Assembly: GCF_018343625.1 (NCBI RefSeq)
Contig: NZ_JAGYPG010000004.1
Coordinates: 127,102 to 191,101, forward strand
Reading direction: 5' to 3'
Source: Lederbergia citri
GTDB lineage: Bacteria > Bacillota > Bacilli > Bacillales > Bacillaceae_C
DNA length: 64,000 nt
Both the position numbers and the translations under genes were made by a program. Shown one piece after another: positions 42,633-51,646 of this stretch. The notes under the pieces were generated by a model that did not search any database, had not been told where the DNA came from, and was given only the letters and a program-made list of their open reading frames with translations. Numbering within the stretch: the stretch's first letter is position 1; each line of letters begins with the position of its first letter.

Positions 42633-43349
42633 ATGAAAGTCAGTCTATTTGCTACATGCTTAGTTGATATGTTTCATAGCCACGTTGGAAAAGCAGCAGT
42701 AGAGTTACTGGAACGGCTCGGCTGCGAAGTTGATTTTCCCGAATCGCAAGTTTGCTGTGGCCAGCCAGCATATAATAGTGGATATGTAAAAAATTCGAAA
42801 GAAGCTATGAAAAGAATGATGGAAGCATTTGAAGATGCTGAATATGTCGTAGGACTTTCGGGATCCTGCGCATATATGTTTCATGAATACGAGAATATTT
42901 TTAAAGGGGATCCTATTTGGGAACTTAAAGCAAAAGCTCTTAAACAAAAAACATATGAATTAACCGAATTTATTGTGGATGTTTTAAAAGTTGAAGATGT
43001 TGGGGCTACATTTAAAGGACATGTAACGTATCACACCTCCTGCCATATGACTAGGCTCCTAGGAGTTACGGATGCTCCTATGAAACTTTTAAAAAATGTT
43101 AACGGTCTTGAATTTACAGAACTTCCTGGGAAACATCAATGCTGTGGATTTGGTGGGACATTCTCGGTAAAAATGTCGCAAATTTCCGAACAAATGGTAG
43201 ACGAAAAAGTACAACATATAGAGGAAACGGAAGCTGAATACTTAATTGGAGCAGACTGCGGCTGCTTAATGAATATCGGAGGAAGAATTGAAAGAGTTGG
43301 AAAAACCATAAAAGTGTTGCATATTGCTGAGGTACTAAACACACGTTAA
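42633..43349 (+). CDS. lutA: L-lactate oxidation subunit LutA
   Basis: The 238-residue protein has two CCG domains (QVCCGQPAYNSGY, KHQCCGFGGTFSVK) that hold Cys ligands for Fe-S clusters. It is part of the LutABC complex, which oxidises L-lactate to pyruvate in the cytoplasm. The last part has GADCGCLMNIGGRIER, as in the family. It is the first gene of the operon, with an AGAGGGTG ribosome site. Confidence 0.97.
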   Translation: MKVSLFATCLVDMFHSHVGKAAVELLERLGCEVDFPESQVCCGQPAYNSGYVKNSKEAMKRMMEAFEDAEYVVGLSGSCAYMFHEYENIFKGDPIWELKAKALKQKTYELTEFIVDVLKVEDVGATFKGHVTYHTSCHMTRLLGVTDAPMKLLKNVNGLEFTELPGKHQCCGFGGTFSVKMSQISEQMVDEKVQHIEETEAEYLIGADCGCLMNIGGRIERVGKTIKVLHIAEVLNTR

Positions 43350-43373
43350 TTTTTAAAAAGTGGGGTGATCAAA

Positions 43374-44804
43374 ATGACGATGAAAATCAATACAGGCGAT
43401 TTTAAAAAACGTGTTGATACTGGTATCCATAATACTTTTATGAGAGGTGCCGTTTCAAGTGCTCAAGAAAGGCTGCAAACTAGAAGATTGGACGCGGCTA
43501 AAGAACTTGGAAACTGGGAAGAATGGCGATCTCTTGGAGAAGAAATTCGTCAACATGTTTTAGAAAATCTCGATTACTATTTATATCAATTGAGTGAGAA
43601 TGTCTCGAAAAGAGGAGGGCATGTTTTCTTTGCGGAAACGCCCGAGGAAGCGAATGATTATATCCGCAGTGTGATCGAAAAGAAAAATGCCAAAAAAGTC
43701 GTTAAATCAAAGTCTATGGTAACAGAAGAAATCAATTTGAATCCATGCCTCGAAGAAGCTGGATGTGAAGTAATTGAAACGGATCTCGGCGAATACATCC
43801 TTCAAATCGATGATCATGACCCACCCTCACACATTGTCGCACCAGCATTACATAAAAATAAGGAACAAATTAGGGATGTTTTTACAGAAAAATTAAACTA
43901 TCAACAGACGGAAAAACCGGAAGAATTGGCATGGCATGCGAGGCAAATGCTGAGAGAAGAGTATTTGACAGCTGACATTGGCATTACTGGGTGTAACTTT
44001 GCCGTAGCCGAAACGGGATCAATCTGTTTAGTTACAAACGAAGGAAATGCAGATCTTGTCACTGCGTTGCCGAAGACGCAAATTACGGTAATGGGAATGG
44101 AAAGGCTTGTTCCCACATTTGAAGAATTGGAAGTCCTCGTAGGCTTGCTCACAAGAAGTGCAGTTGGGCAAAAGCTGACAAGCTATATTACTGTACTAAC
44201 CGGAGCAAAAGATGAAGGGGATGTCGACGGACCCGAAGAATTTCATTTAGTTATTGTCGATAATGGCAGATCCAATATTTTAGGCGGAGAATTTCAATCG
44301 ATTCTTCAGTGTATTCGTTGTGCCGCTTGTGTGAATGTATGTCCTGTTTATCGCCATGTGGGTGGACATTCGTACGGGTCGATTTATTCGGGTCCAGTAG
44401 GTGCTGTCCTTTCGCCTTTGTTAGGAGGGTATGATGATTATAAAGAATTACCATATGCCTCGACTTTATGCGGAGCTTGTACAGAAGCTTGTCCAGTAAA
44501 AATCCCTCTCCATGATTTATTGCACAAGCACCGCCAAGTGATTGTTGAGAAAGAAGGTAGAGCGCCGATTTCCGAGAAACTGACTATGAAGGCTTTTGGT
44601 TTAGGTGCTGCTTCACCAACTCTTTATAAAATAGGATCAAAAATAGCTCCTACTGCTATGAATCATTTTACAGATGGAGATAAAATCTCTAAAGGGGTTG
44701 GACCGTTAAAAGCTTGGACAGAAATTCGAGAATTTCCCGCTCCGAATAAAGAGAGATTCCGAGATTGGTTTAAAGATCATAAAAAAGGTAGGGATCAATC
44801 ATGA
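43374..44804 (+). CDS. lutB: L-lactate oxidation Fe-S subunit LutB
   Basis: The 476-residue protein has the LUD domain (ITGCNFAVAETGSICLVTNEGN) and two ferredoxin-type [4Fe-4S] motifs, CIRCAACVNVCPVYR and LCGACTEACPVKIP. It transfers electrons from lactate oxidation. ATG 43374 has GGGGTG upstream and is preferred to the GTG at 43365. The stop overlaps the lutC start (ATGA), indicating coupling. Confidence 0.97.
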   Translation: MTMKINTGDFKKRVDTGIHNTFMRGAVSSAQERLQTRRLDAAKELGNWEEWRSLGEEIRQHVLENLDYYLYQLSENVSKRGGHVFFAETPEEANDYIRSVIEKKNAKKVVKSKSMVTEEINLNPCLEEAGCEVIETDLGEYILQIDDHDPPSHIVAPALHKNKEQIRDVFTEKLNYQQTEKPEELAWHARQMLREEYLTADIGITGCNFAVAETGSICLVTNEGNADLVTALPKTQITVMGMERLVPTFEELEVLVGLLTRSAVGQKLTSYITVLTGAKDEGDVDGPEEFHLVIVDNGRSNILGGEFQSILQCIRCAACVNVCPVYRHVGGHSYGSIYSGPVGAVLSPLLGGYDDYKELPYASTLCGACTEACPVKIPLHDLLHKHRQVIVEKEGRAPISEKLTMKAFGLGAASPTLYKIGSKIAPTAMNHFTDGDKISKGVGPLKAWTEIREFPAPNKERFRDWFKDHKKGRDQS

Positions 44805-45520
44805 GTGGAACGATTCAAAATCGAGATGCCTTCCTAAATAAAATTGCTAGCCGGTTAGGAAGAAATCGTTTCCTTACAACAGTCGAAAGACCCGAGTGGA
44901 GCTATCATCCACAGGATACTGTTCTAAAGGATGCCGATGCGGATGAATTATTAGAAGCGTTAAAAACACAGTGTACAACTATACACACGGACTTAATCGA
45001 AACAAATAAAGCTGGATTAATAGACACATTACGAAAGATTGTTTCGGAATATGGTGGAGGATCTATCGTCGCTTGGAAAGACACACGCTTTGAACAATAC
45101 GGACTTTCTCCTCTCTTTGACACTATCTGGCCATCAGAAAATATAGACGTCCATCAATGGAATCCTGAAGCAGGTGAAGAAAACATTCAACTCGCGGAAA
45201 AGGCGAATATTGGCATTACAATAAGTGATATTACACTTGCAGAATCCGGTACAGCTGTCCAATTCAGCAATAAGAATAGAGGAAGAACGGTTAGTTTTTT
45301 ACCACTTAAATCAATCATTATCATTCCAAAAAGTTCAATCGTACCGCGAATGACTCAGGCGGCAAAGATTATTAGAGAAAGAGTAAAAAACGGGGAGCAC
45401 CTTGCTTCTTGTATAAATTTTATTACAGGGCCAAGCAACTCGGCTGATATTGAGATGAATCTTGTTGTTGGGGTTCATGGACCTGTAAAAGCTGCGTATA
45501 TTGTAATAAAAGATTTATAG
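44801..45520 (+). CDS. lutC: L-lactate oxidation subunit LutC
   Basis: This 239-residue LUD-domain protein shows NIGITISDITLAESGTAVQFS, SIIIIPKSSIVPRM and FITGPSNSADIEMNLVVGVHGP. It is the third member of the lactate-oxidising complex. It overlaps lutB by 4 bp. No lactate permease (LutP) gene is adjacent. Confidence 0.96.
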   Translation: MSGTIQNRDAFLNKIASRLGRNRFLTTVERPEWSYHPQDTVLKDADADELLEALKTQCTTIHTDLIETNKAGLIDTLRKIVSEYGGGSIVAWKDTRFEQYGLSPLFDTIWPSENIDVHQWNPEAGEENIQLAEKANIGITISDITLAESGTAVQFSNKNRGRTVSFLPLKSIIIIPKSSIVPRMTQAAKIIRERVKNGEHLASCINFITGPSNSADIEMNLVVGVHGPVKAAYIVIKDL

Positions 45521-45558
45521 TTTATTAAAAAAATACAGCTTCAATACGCAATATTCGA

Positions 45559-45616
45559 TTGAAACGAATAGCATTATTATGCTATTCTTAAACTTAATAA
45601 GGGCACTGGAGAAAGA
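45559..45616 (+). promoter_or_regulatory. Promoter/operator block of the ROK gene (copy A)
   Basis: TTGAAA, 18 bp, TATTCT, then AAACTTAATAAGGGCACTGG and AGAAAGA. The same arrangement is found at 52837-52893 before the ABC importer. CTTAATAAG here has its reverse complement CTTATTAAG at about 45619-45627. The long identical stretch beyond the -10 is best explained as an operator for the ROK repressor. Confidence 0.75.
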
Positions 45617-45621
45617 AACTT

Positions 45622-45635
45622 ATTAAGCGATTTCA
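45622..45635 (+). promoter_or_regulatory. cre-like site in the ROK leader
   Basis: ATTAAGCGATTTCA matches TGWNANCGNTTWCA at 12 of 14 positions. Confidence 0.35.
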
Positions 45636-45650
45636 TGAAAGGAGATTATA

Positions 45651-46856
45651 TTGAAAAGGACTGGTGATCTACAGCTTATTAAGGAACTTAATAAGTCAAT
45701 CATTTTAGATATTATCCGTAAAAATGGCCCCATATCTAGGGCTGAGATCGCTAAAAAAATTAATATAAGTCCAACGACTGTTACATCGGCCGTCAGCGAT
45801 CTCATTCGCGATTCTCTCGTAATAGAGGGTGGAACTGGGGAATCGAGCGGTGGGAGAAAACCGATTTTAGTTCAATTAAATCCTGATGTATGTTTCTTGA
45901 TTGGCGTTGCCATTGATGCTTCAAAAATCACAATCGCAGAATTGAATTTAAACGCTAAAGTAAAAAGGAAAGAAGTTCATACTTTAAAAGATACAGAAGA
46001 TTTAGATTTAAGCAATGAACTAATTGAAATGATCAATGTTTTTTTCAAGAAATGTAAAAATCTTAATGATTGCCTTGGCATCTCTATCACGATTCAAGGA
46101 ATTGTCAATTCTGAACAAGGCATGGTTGCCTATAATCCAAAACTTAAAATCAATAATCTTCCATTGAAAAGTGCCATAGAAGCTGCGTTTAAAATACCTA
46201 CCTACATAGATAATGATACGAATGGGAGTTTACTTGCAGAAAAAGGTTTTGGGAATTATCAGCAATCCAAAAATTTAATATATGTGACGATAGGGGATGG
46301 CGTTGGAGCGAGCATTCTCGTAAACGATTCAATTTTTCGTGGATTTCATGGAGGGGCAGGAGAGTTCGGGCATACAACCATTAATTATAAAGGTGCTCCA
46401 TGTAATTGTGGCAATGTTGGCTGTCTTGAAAATTACGTGAGTTGGCGTGCCATCTATTCTCGAATTGTTTCAGAAATAAATGCAGGAAAGGAATCCCTTT
46501 TAGTAGAAGAAGTAAAAGGAGACTTATCAAAAATAACTCCAGAATTATTTAGAAAGACGATTTACTCCGGTGATGCGTTAGCTAATTCTATTTTAGAAGA
46601 TGTTTCATTTTATCTCGGGATTGGCTTAGTGAATCTCATTCACTTATTTAATCCAGAGAGAATTATTTTAGGTGGAGAATTGGCATTTGAAAATCCACTA
46701 TTAATTCAGAAGGTGAATGAGCATATATATAGCTATGCGCTGAAAACGCATACACATAATGTAAAAGTGTTTCCAAGTTCTTTCGGAAATGATTCAGAAG
46801 TAGTTGGCTCTGCTTCGCTACTGCTTCATGAATTATTTCATTTCACTCTAAAGTGA
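45651..46856 (+). CDS. ROK-family transcriptional repressor
   Basis: The 401-residue protein has an N-terminal winged HTH (IIRKNGPISRAEIAKKINISPTTVTSAVSDLI) followed by the ROK fold: IDNDTNGSLLAEKGFG, GGAGEFGHTTIN, the zinc motif CNCGNVGCLENY and the FNPERIILGGELA end. It belongs to the XylR/NagC type, which senses sugars. Its promoter shares a long block with the importer promoter at 52.8 kb, so it probably regulates itself and the importer. The start is TTG with an AAGGAGA SD. Confidence 0.92.
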   Translation: MKRTGDLQLIKELNKSIILDIIRKNGPISRAEIAKKINISPTTVTSAVSDLIRDSLVIEGGTGESSGGRKPILVQLNPDVCFLIGVAIDASKITIAELNLNAKVKRKEVHTLKDTEDLDLSNELIEMINVFFKKCKNLNDCLGISITIQGIVNSEQGMVAYNPKLKINNLPLKSAIEAAFKIPTYIDNDTNGSLLAEKGFGNYQQSKNLIYVTIGDGVGASILVNDSIFRGFHGGAGEFGHTTINYKGAPCNCGNVGCLENYVSWRAIYSRIVSEINAGKESLLVEEVKGDLSKITPELFRKTIYSGDALANSILEDVSFYLGIGLVNLIHLFNPERIILGGELAFENPLLIQKVNEHIYSYALKTHTHNVKVFPSSFGNDSEVVGSASLLLHELFHFTLK

Positions 46857-46882
46857 TAAACACGATATTAGGAGGGATTTTT

Positions 46883-47704
46883 TTGCTAAAAGGAATCAAT
46901 CAATGGTGTTATCCAGATGGAACGCCGATCGAAAAAGTGTTTGAGTATAGTAGTAACGCTGGCTTTGACGCTGTCGAGCTGAATCTTAATGAAGCCGGAG
47001 GCGTAGGATTAACAGTTGAAACAACAAAAGAAGAAGCAGAAAAAATTCTTGCACTCGCCAATGAGTATCAATTACAGCTTAGAAGCTTGTCTACTTCCTT
47101 GCTTTGGAAAACTCCTTTAAGTTCACCTGATGAAAATGTAAGAAAAGAAGGAATTCGTGTTGTCGAGAAAATGTTGGAGATAGCGAGTTTCATAGGGATT
47201 GATACAATTTTATTAGTGCCAGGTGCTGTTTCTAAGGAAGTTCCCTATGATGAATGCTATGAAAGAAGCCAAGAAGCGATAAAGCACATTATTCCTGTAG
47301 CGGAAAAATATAATGTCAAAATCGGGATTGAAAATGTTTGGAATAAATTTTTGCTTTCCCCACTTGAGATGGCTAGATATATTGATGAGTTGGATTCTGA
47401 ATACATCGGGGCATATTTTGATGTTGGGAATGTATTGCAATTTGGTTTTCCGGAACAATGGATCAAAATTTTAGGAAAAAGAATTTTTAAAGTCCATGTG
47501 AAAGACTTTAGTACAAGTGTTGGAAATATTACCGGTTTTGTTCCACTTCTTGCAGGTGATGTTGATTGGAAATCTGTAAAACAAGCACTTGAAGAGATTG
47601 GGTATGAAGATACACTTACTGCGGAACTGTCACCTTATGTCTTATGTCCAAGCACTTTAGCAGATGATACTGCACGTCATTTAGACGTTATTCTAAGAGC
47701 GTAG
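46883..47704 (+). CDS. Sugar phosphate isomerase/epimerase-fold protein (hexulose-6-P isomerase-like)
   Basis: The 273-residue TIM barrel has metal-binding residues in FDAVELNLNE, KIGIENVWNKF, GAYFDVGNVLQ, FKVHVKDFS and TLTAELSPY. It resembles UlaE-type L-xylulose-5-phosphate 3-epimerases and the epimerase-fold lyases of keto-sugar pathways. It is distinct from the pair at 36583 and 50770. TTG 46883 has an AGGAGGG SD at 7 nt spacing. Thirteen bp separate it from the first Gfo/Idh gene. Confidence 0.88.
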   Translation: MLKGINQWCYPDGTPIEKVFEYSSNAGFDAVELNLNEAGGVGLTVETTKEEAEKILALANEYQLQLRSLSTSLLWKTPLSSPDENVRKEGIRVVEKMLEIASFIGIDTILLVPGAVSKEVPYDECYERSQEAIKHIIPVAEKYNVKIGIENVWNKFLLSPLEMARYIDELDSEYIGAYFDVGNVLQFGFPEQWIKILGKRIFKVHVKDFSTSVGNITGFVPLLAGDVDWKSVKQALEEIGYEDTLTAELSPYVLCPSTLADDTARHLDVILRA

Positions 47705-47716
47705 GGGAGTGAATTT

Positions 47717-48688
47717 ATGGAAAAAGTTAAAGTTGGTTTCGTTGGTGTTGGCGGAATTGCCTCTGTCCATTTAAAGAATGTTTCAGAAAATGAATATGCA
47801 GAAATTATTGCTGTCTGTGATATTAATGAAGAAAGTGCAAAAAAACAAGGTGAAGCGTATAATGCTTCCTCCTACACTGACTTTCATTTGATGCTGGAAA
47901 ATGAAGAATTGGATGCATTGTTTATAAGTGTCCCTCCATTTGCTCATGGTGATATTGAAGAAAAAGCAGTCCAAAAAGGGATTCATATACTCGTTGAAAA
48001 GCCAGTAGAACTTGATCTTGAAGTTGCAAAGAAAAAAGCAAATATCATTCGTGAGTCAGGAGTCATTAATGCTTCAGGATATTGCCTTCGTTACTTGGAT
48101 ACAATTCAAAAGGCAAAGGAATATTTAGCAAATAAAAAGATTGCAATGGTACGAGGTCAATATATTTCTAGTTTTGTACAAACGCCGTGGTATCGAATTA
48201 AGAGCAAGTCCGGAGGGCAGTTAGTCGAACAAGCTACCCATGTGATGGACTTGATGACGTACCTCGGGGGCGATATCGAAAAAGTAAGTGCCAATATGTC
48301 GCTTCAAGTTATGTATGATATCGAAAATATTGATATTCCCGATGTAACATCAGTTAATGTTACGTTTTCATCCGGAGCAGTAGGACATTTGGATAGTTCA
48401 TTCACTCAACCAGACCATCGTATGGGAGTTGAAGTACTAGGACGTGACTTCCGGGTTGAGTTAGTTGGCACTAATCTAAAAATAGTAGAAAAAGATCATA
48501 CAGAAACGATTGAATCAAAGGTTGATTTTTACGAAATACAAGATCGTGCTTTCATAGAAGCTGTTAGAACGAATAACCAAGATTTAGTCTTAGCTTCATA
48601 TGAAGATGGTTTGAAAACATTAGCTGTGACACTCGCCGCTAATCAATCAAATCAAGAAGAAAAAGTAATTAAATTGTCCGATTTATAA
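47717..48688 (+). CDS. Gfo/Idh/MocA oxidoreductase (1 of 4 in operon)
   Basis: This NAD(P)-dependent sugar dehydrogenase has 323 residues. Rossmann motif FVGVGGIASVHL, HILVEKPVELD with the catalytic Lys, and EQATHVMDLMTYLGG with the His are visible. The C-terminal alpha/beta domain (TSVNVTFSSGAVGHLDSSF) sets the substrate pocket. It is in tight operon order with the epimerase upstream. Confidence 0.92.
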   Translation: MEKVKVGFVGVGGIASVHLKNVSENEYAEIIAVCDINEESAKKQGEAYNASSYTDFHLMLENEELDALFISVPPFAHGDIEEKAVQKGIHILVEKPVELDLEVAKKKANIIRESGVINASGYCLRYLDTIQKAKEYLANKKIAMVRGQYISSFVQTPWYRIKSKSGGQLVEQATHVMDLMTYLGGDIEKVSANMSLQVMYDIENIDIPDVTSVNVTFSSGAVGHLDSSFTQPDHRMGVEVLGRDFRVELVGTNLKIVEKDHTETIESKVDFYEIQDRAFIEAVRTNNQDLVLASYEDGLKTLAVTLAANQSNQEEKVIKLSDL

Positions 48689-48707
48689 ATGTGAGGTGGG
48701 GTTAAAA

Positions 48708-49679
48708 ATGAAAGTAGCAGTAGTTGGTTCAGGGAAACTTGGCCAAAGGCATTTAGCTTCGTGGACTAAAATTGAAGGAATAGAAATAGTCGGAGTAATT
48801 GCCCGTAACCAAGAAAGACTTAATAAAGTAACTAGTGGATACGCAACAAAAGCTTTTAATAGCATTGAAGAGCTTGTAGCGAATACAGATGTAGATGTAA
48901 TTGATATTTGTACACCTACTCATACACATGCTGCTCTAGTTATGGAAGCGGCTAATCATAAGAAGCATGTCATTTGTGAAAAGCCATTAGCGCTAACAAG
49001 TGAAGAAGCAGAAGATATTATTAAAGTTTGTGCTGAAAATAATGTTCAATTACTTGTTGGCCAAACTCTTCGTTTCTTCCCGGAATACGCCAATGCAAGA
49101 GTACAAGTGAAAAATGGCGCGATTGGAAATCCAGGTGTGATGAGGCTATCTAGAGGAGTGCCACATCCAGCGAAAGATTCTTGGTATACAGATGAGTCAA
49201 AAAGCGGCGGTTTATTTATGGATCTCGGTGTTCATGATTTGGATTGGGTACTATGGACATTTGGTGATGTAGAAAGAGTAATGGCTAAACGCGTAAAACG
49301 AAGCGGGTTAGAGTACGGTTTTATTAATCTCAAGATGACCGATGGCACCATTGTACATGTTGAACTATCTTGGGCAGAGACGAAATTTAAAGCTTCCTTT
49401 GAATTGACAGGCGATAAAGGGATGATTACATACAATCACGATGACAGCAATCCGTTAGCTGTTCAATTCCGCTCAGATGAGAATGTGCAATTACCAAGAA
49501 ATATCCTAGAGAAGGATCCGTACCAACGCCAATTGGAGCATTTCGTGAAATGTATTTCCGGAGAGGCACAACCGATCATAACAGCAGTAGATGCATTGAA
49601 GGTTACAAAGGTTGTTGAAGCAGCTATAAAATCTGCTAATGAAGGACAACCTGTCACTCTAGGAAAAGGAGGAAATTAA
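48708..49679 (+). CDS. Gfo/Idh/MocA oxidoreductase (2 of 4), inositol-dehydrogenase-like
   Basis: The 323-residue protein has VVGSGKLGQRHLA, VICEKPLALTSEEA and LFMDLGVHDLDWVLW (the GVHDLD form is frequent in myo-inositol 2-dehydrogenase relatives). ATG 48708 follows a GAGGTGGGG ribosome site. The next gene starts 1 bp after its stop, so translation is coupled. Confidence 0.92.
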   Translation: MKVAVVGSGKLGQRHLASWTKIEGIEIVGVIARNQERLNKVTSGYATKAFNSIEELVANTDVDVIDICTPTHTHAALVMEAANHKKHVICEKPLALTSEEAEDIIKVCAENNVQLLVGQTLRFFPEYANARVQVKNGAIGNPGVMRLSRGVPHPAKDSWYTDESKSGGLFMDLGVHDLDWVLWTFGDVERVMAKRVKRSGLEYGFINLKMTDGTIVHVELSWAETKFKASFELTGDKGMITYNHDDSNPLAVQFRSDENVQLPRNILEKDPYQRQLEHFVKCISGEAQPIITAVDALKVTKVVEAAIKSANEGQPVTLGKGGN

Positions 49680-49680
49680 G

Positions 49681-50661
49681 ATGAAAGTCGGTATCATAAG
49701 TTTTGCTCATATGCATGCGGATAGTTACGCAACTCATTTAGTTAATCATCCAGATACTGAATTGGCGTATATTTGGGACGAAGATGCGGAGCGTGGAAAA
49801 GAAATGGCAAATAAATTTGGCTGCCAATATCAATCCAGCCTAGATGAATTTCTAAGTACTGATATCGAAGCAGTCGTTATTTGTTCCGAAAACGCAAACC
49901 ATAAAGAGCATGTCGTAAAATCTGCAAGGGCTAAGAAGCATATTTTATGTGAAAAACCAATTGCCACAGAAATTGAAGATGCAAAAGAAATGATCAGGGT
50001 ATGTGAAGAAGAAGGAGTTAACCTGCAAATTGCTTACCCAGTTCGCTTTGCACCAGGTTTCCAAAAAGCGAAAGAATTAATAAATTCCGGAGCCCTTGGG
50101 GAAATTGTCGCTATCAATGGAACGAACCACGGGAAAATGCCGGGTGGTTGGTTCATAGAAAAGGAATTGTCAGGAGGTGGAGCTGCGACTGACCATATCG
50201 TACATATTATGGATATCATTCGTTGGGTTCTTAACGATGAAGTAAAAAGTGTTTACGCTGAACTCGATAGAAGATTTTATGAAATTGACGTGGAAGACTG
50301 TGGAATGGTTGCACTTGAACTTGAGTCAGGAGTCATCGTTTCCATTGATCCTAGCTGGTCAAGACCACAAACATTCCCAACTTGGGGTGATGCAATCATT
50401 AACTTTATCGGAACAAAAGGAAACTTACAAGTTGATGCCTTTAAGCAACATTCCGTTTATTATAATGATGCCTCTAAAGAAATTTCTCAACTTCCGTTTG
50501 CGGAAGATATGGATGAATCGCTCATTCGTGATTTCATCGCCAGTATAAAAGAAGGAAAAAGCCCTTCCATTACAGGTACTGACGGCTTACGTACACTTGA
50601 AGTCGTAAAGGCTGCCTATGAATCAAGTGAAAAAGGCCAAGCAGTGTTGGTTAATAGATAG
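49681..50661 (+). CDS. Gfo/Idh/MocA oxidoreductase (3 of 4), divergent nucleotide loop
   Basis: The 326-residue protein has a start, VGIISFAHMHADSYATHL, that lacks the usual GxGxxG and has FAHMHADSYA instead. This marks a distinct subgroup, and its cofactor may bind differently or more weakly. HILCEKPIATEIEDA and ATDHIVHIMDIIRW keep the catalytic Lys and His. It is probably the partner of one of the other dehydrogenases. Confidence 0.88.
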   Translation: MKVGIISFAHMHADSYATHLVNHPDTELAYIWDEDAERGKEMANKFGCQYQSSLDEFLSTDIEAVVICSENANHKEHVVKSARAKKHILCEKPIATEIEDAKEMIRVCEEEGVNLQIAYPVRFAPGFQKAKELINSGALGEIVAINGTNHGKMPGGWFIEKELSGGGAATDHIVHIMDIIRWVLNDEVKSVYAELDRRFYEIDVEDCGMVALELESGVIVSIDPSWSRPQTFPTWGDAIINFIGTKGNLQVDAFKQHSVYYNDASKEISQLPFAEDMDESLIRDFIASIKEGKSPSITGTDGLRTLEVVKAAYESSEKGQAVLVNR

Positions 50662-50769
50662 TCTTGTTAAAATCGTGTTGAAATGTTCAGCAGAAATAAA
50701 TTAGGAGGCTGGGCAAAATCAACAAGTTTCTATGCAAAATTAAATTCTCATCCATTCGAGGTGGACAAA

Positions 50770-51633
50770 ATGAAAATTGGTTTAAGTTCATACAGTTTAT
50801 ACCAAGCGATCAATTCTGGAGAAATGACGATTTTAGATGCTATTCAGTGGGTAGCGGACAATGGCGGGGAACACATCGAGATTGTTCCACTTGGCTTTAG
50901 TCTTGACGACAACGATGAACTCGTTGAACAAATTAAAGAAAAAGCTCAAAGTGTAGGTATCGATATTTCCCATTATTTAATCGGAGCCAACTTTTTAACA
51001 GAAACAAAAGAGGCTTATGATGATGAAATTGAAAGAGTTAAAAAGCAAGTGGATATTGCTAATGCACTTGGGGTTAAATTCATGAGACACGATGTAGCTT
51101 GGCGTGCCCCTGGGGATACATCGATTGTTCAGTTTGAAAAAGATCTTCCGTCAATCGTGGATGCTTGTAGGCAAATCGCTGATTATGCTGCTCAATATGG
51201 TATTACGACAAGTATTGAAAACCACGGTTTTCATGTACAAGCAAGTGACCGCGTCCTTCGTTTGCTGAATGAAGTCAACCGCGACAATTTTAAAACGACA
51301 GTTGATATTGGCAACTTCTTATGTGCTGATGAAGATCCTGTATCTGCAGTTAAGAAAAATATTGAGCATGCCTCTGTTGTCCATTTTAAAGATTTTTATA
51401 TTAGACCTTCCTATCAGAATCCTGGTGAAGGATTTTTCCAAACGATTGCTGGCAATTATTTAAGAGGGGCGATTGTCGGCCAAGGTGATATTGATATGCG
51501 AGAGATTGTAAGAATCGTGAAAAATTCCGGTTTTGATGGATATGTTTCTATAGAATTCGAAGGTATGGAAGAATGTAAGCAAGCATCAAAAATAGCTTTA
51601 GATAATGTACGTAGACTATTTGGAGAAGAGTAA
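50770..51633 (+). CDS. Sugar phosphate isomerase/epimerase-fold protein (copy 2)
   Basis: This 287-residue TIM barrel is a close paralogue of 36583, sharing MKIGLSxYSL, ADNGGEHxEIVP, KFMRHDV/KHMRHDV, TTSIENHG, TVDIGNFLCADEDP, VVHFKDFYIRP and GYVSIEFEGMEE. The longer frame from 50683 contains an AGGAGG and looks untranslated. GAGGTGG before ATG 50770 and the paralogue's start both fix this start. It is followed after 13 bp by the fourth Gfo/Idh gene. Confidence 0.9.
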   Translation: MKIGLSSYSLYQAINSGEMTILDAIQWVADNGGEHIEIVPLGFSLDDNDELVEQIKEKAQSVGIDISHYLIGANFLTETKEAYDDEIERVKKQVDIANALGVKFMRHDVAWRAPGDTSIVQFEKDLPSIVDACRQIADYAAQYGITTSIENHGFHVQASDRVLRLLNEVNRDNFKTTVDIGNFLCADEDPVSAVKKNIEHASVVHFKDFYIRPSYQNPGEGFFQTIAGNYLRGAIVGQGDIDMREIVRIVKNSGFDGYVSIEFEGMEECKQASKIALDNVRRLFGEE

Positions 51634-51646
51634 GGAGGAATTTCTA

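Noticed and set aside
45651..46856. ROK protein considered as the missing N-acetylhexosamine kinase
   Set aside because: It has a full N-terminal winged HTH and an autoregulated promoter, so it is a regulator.
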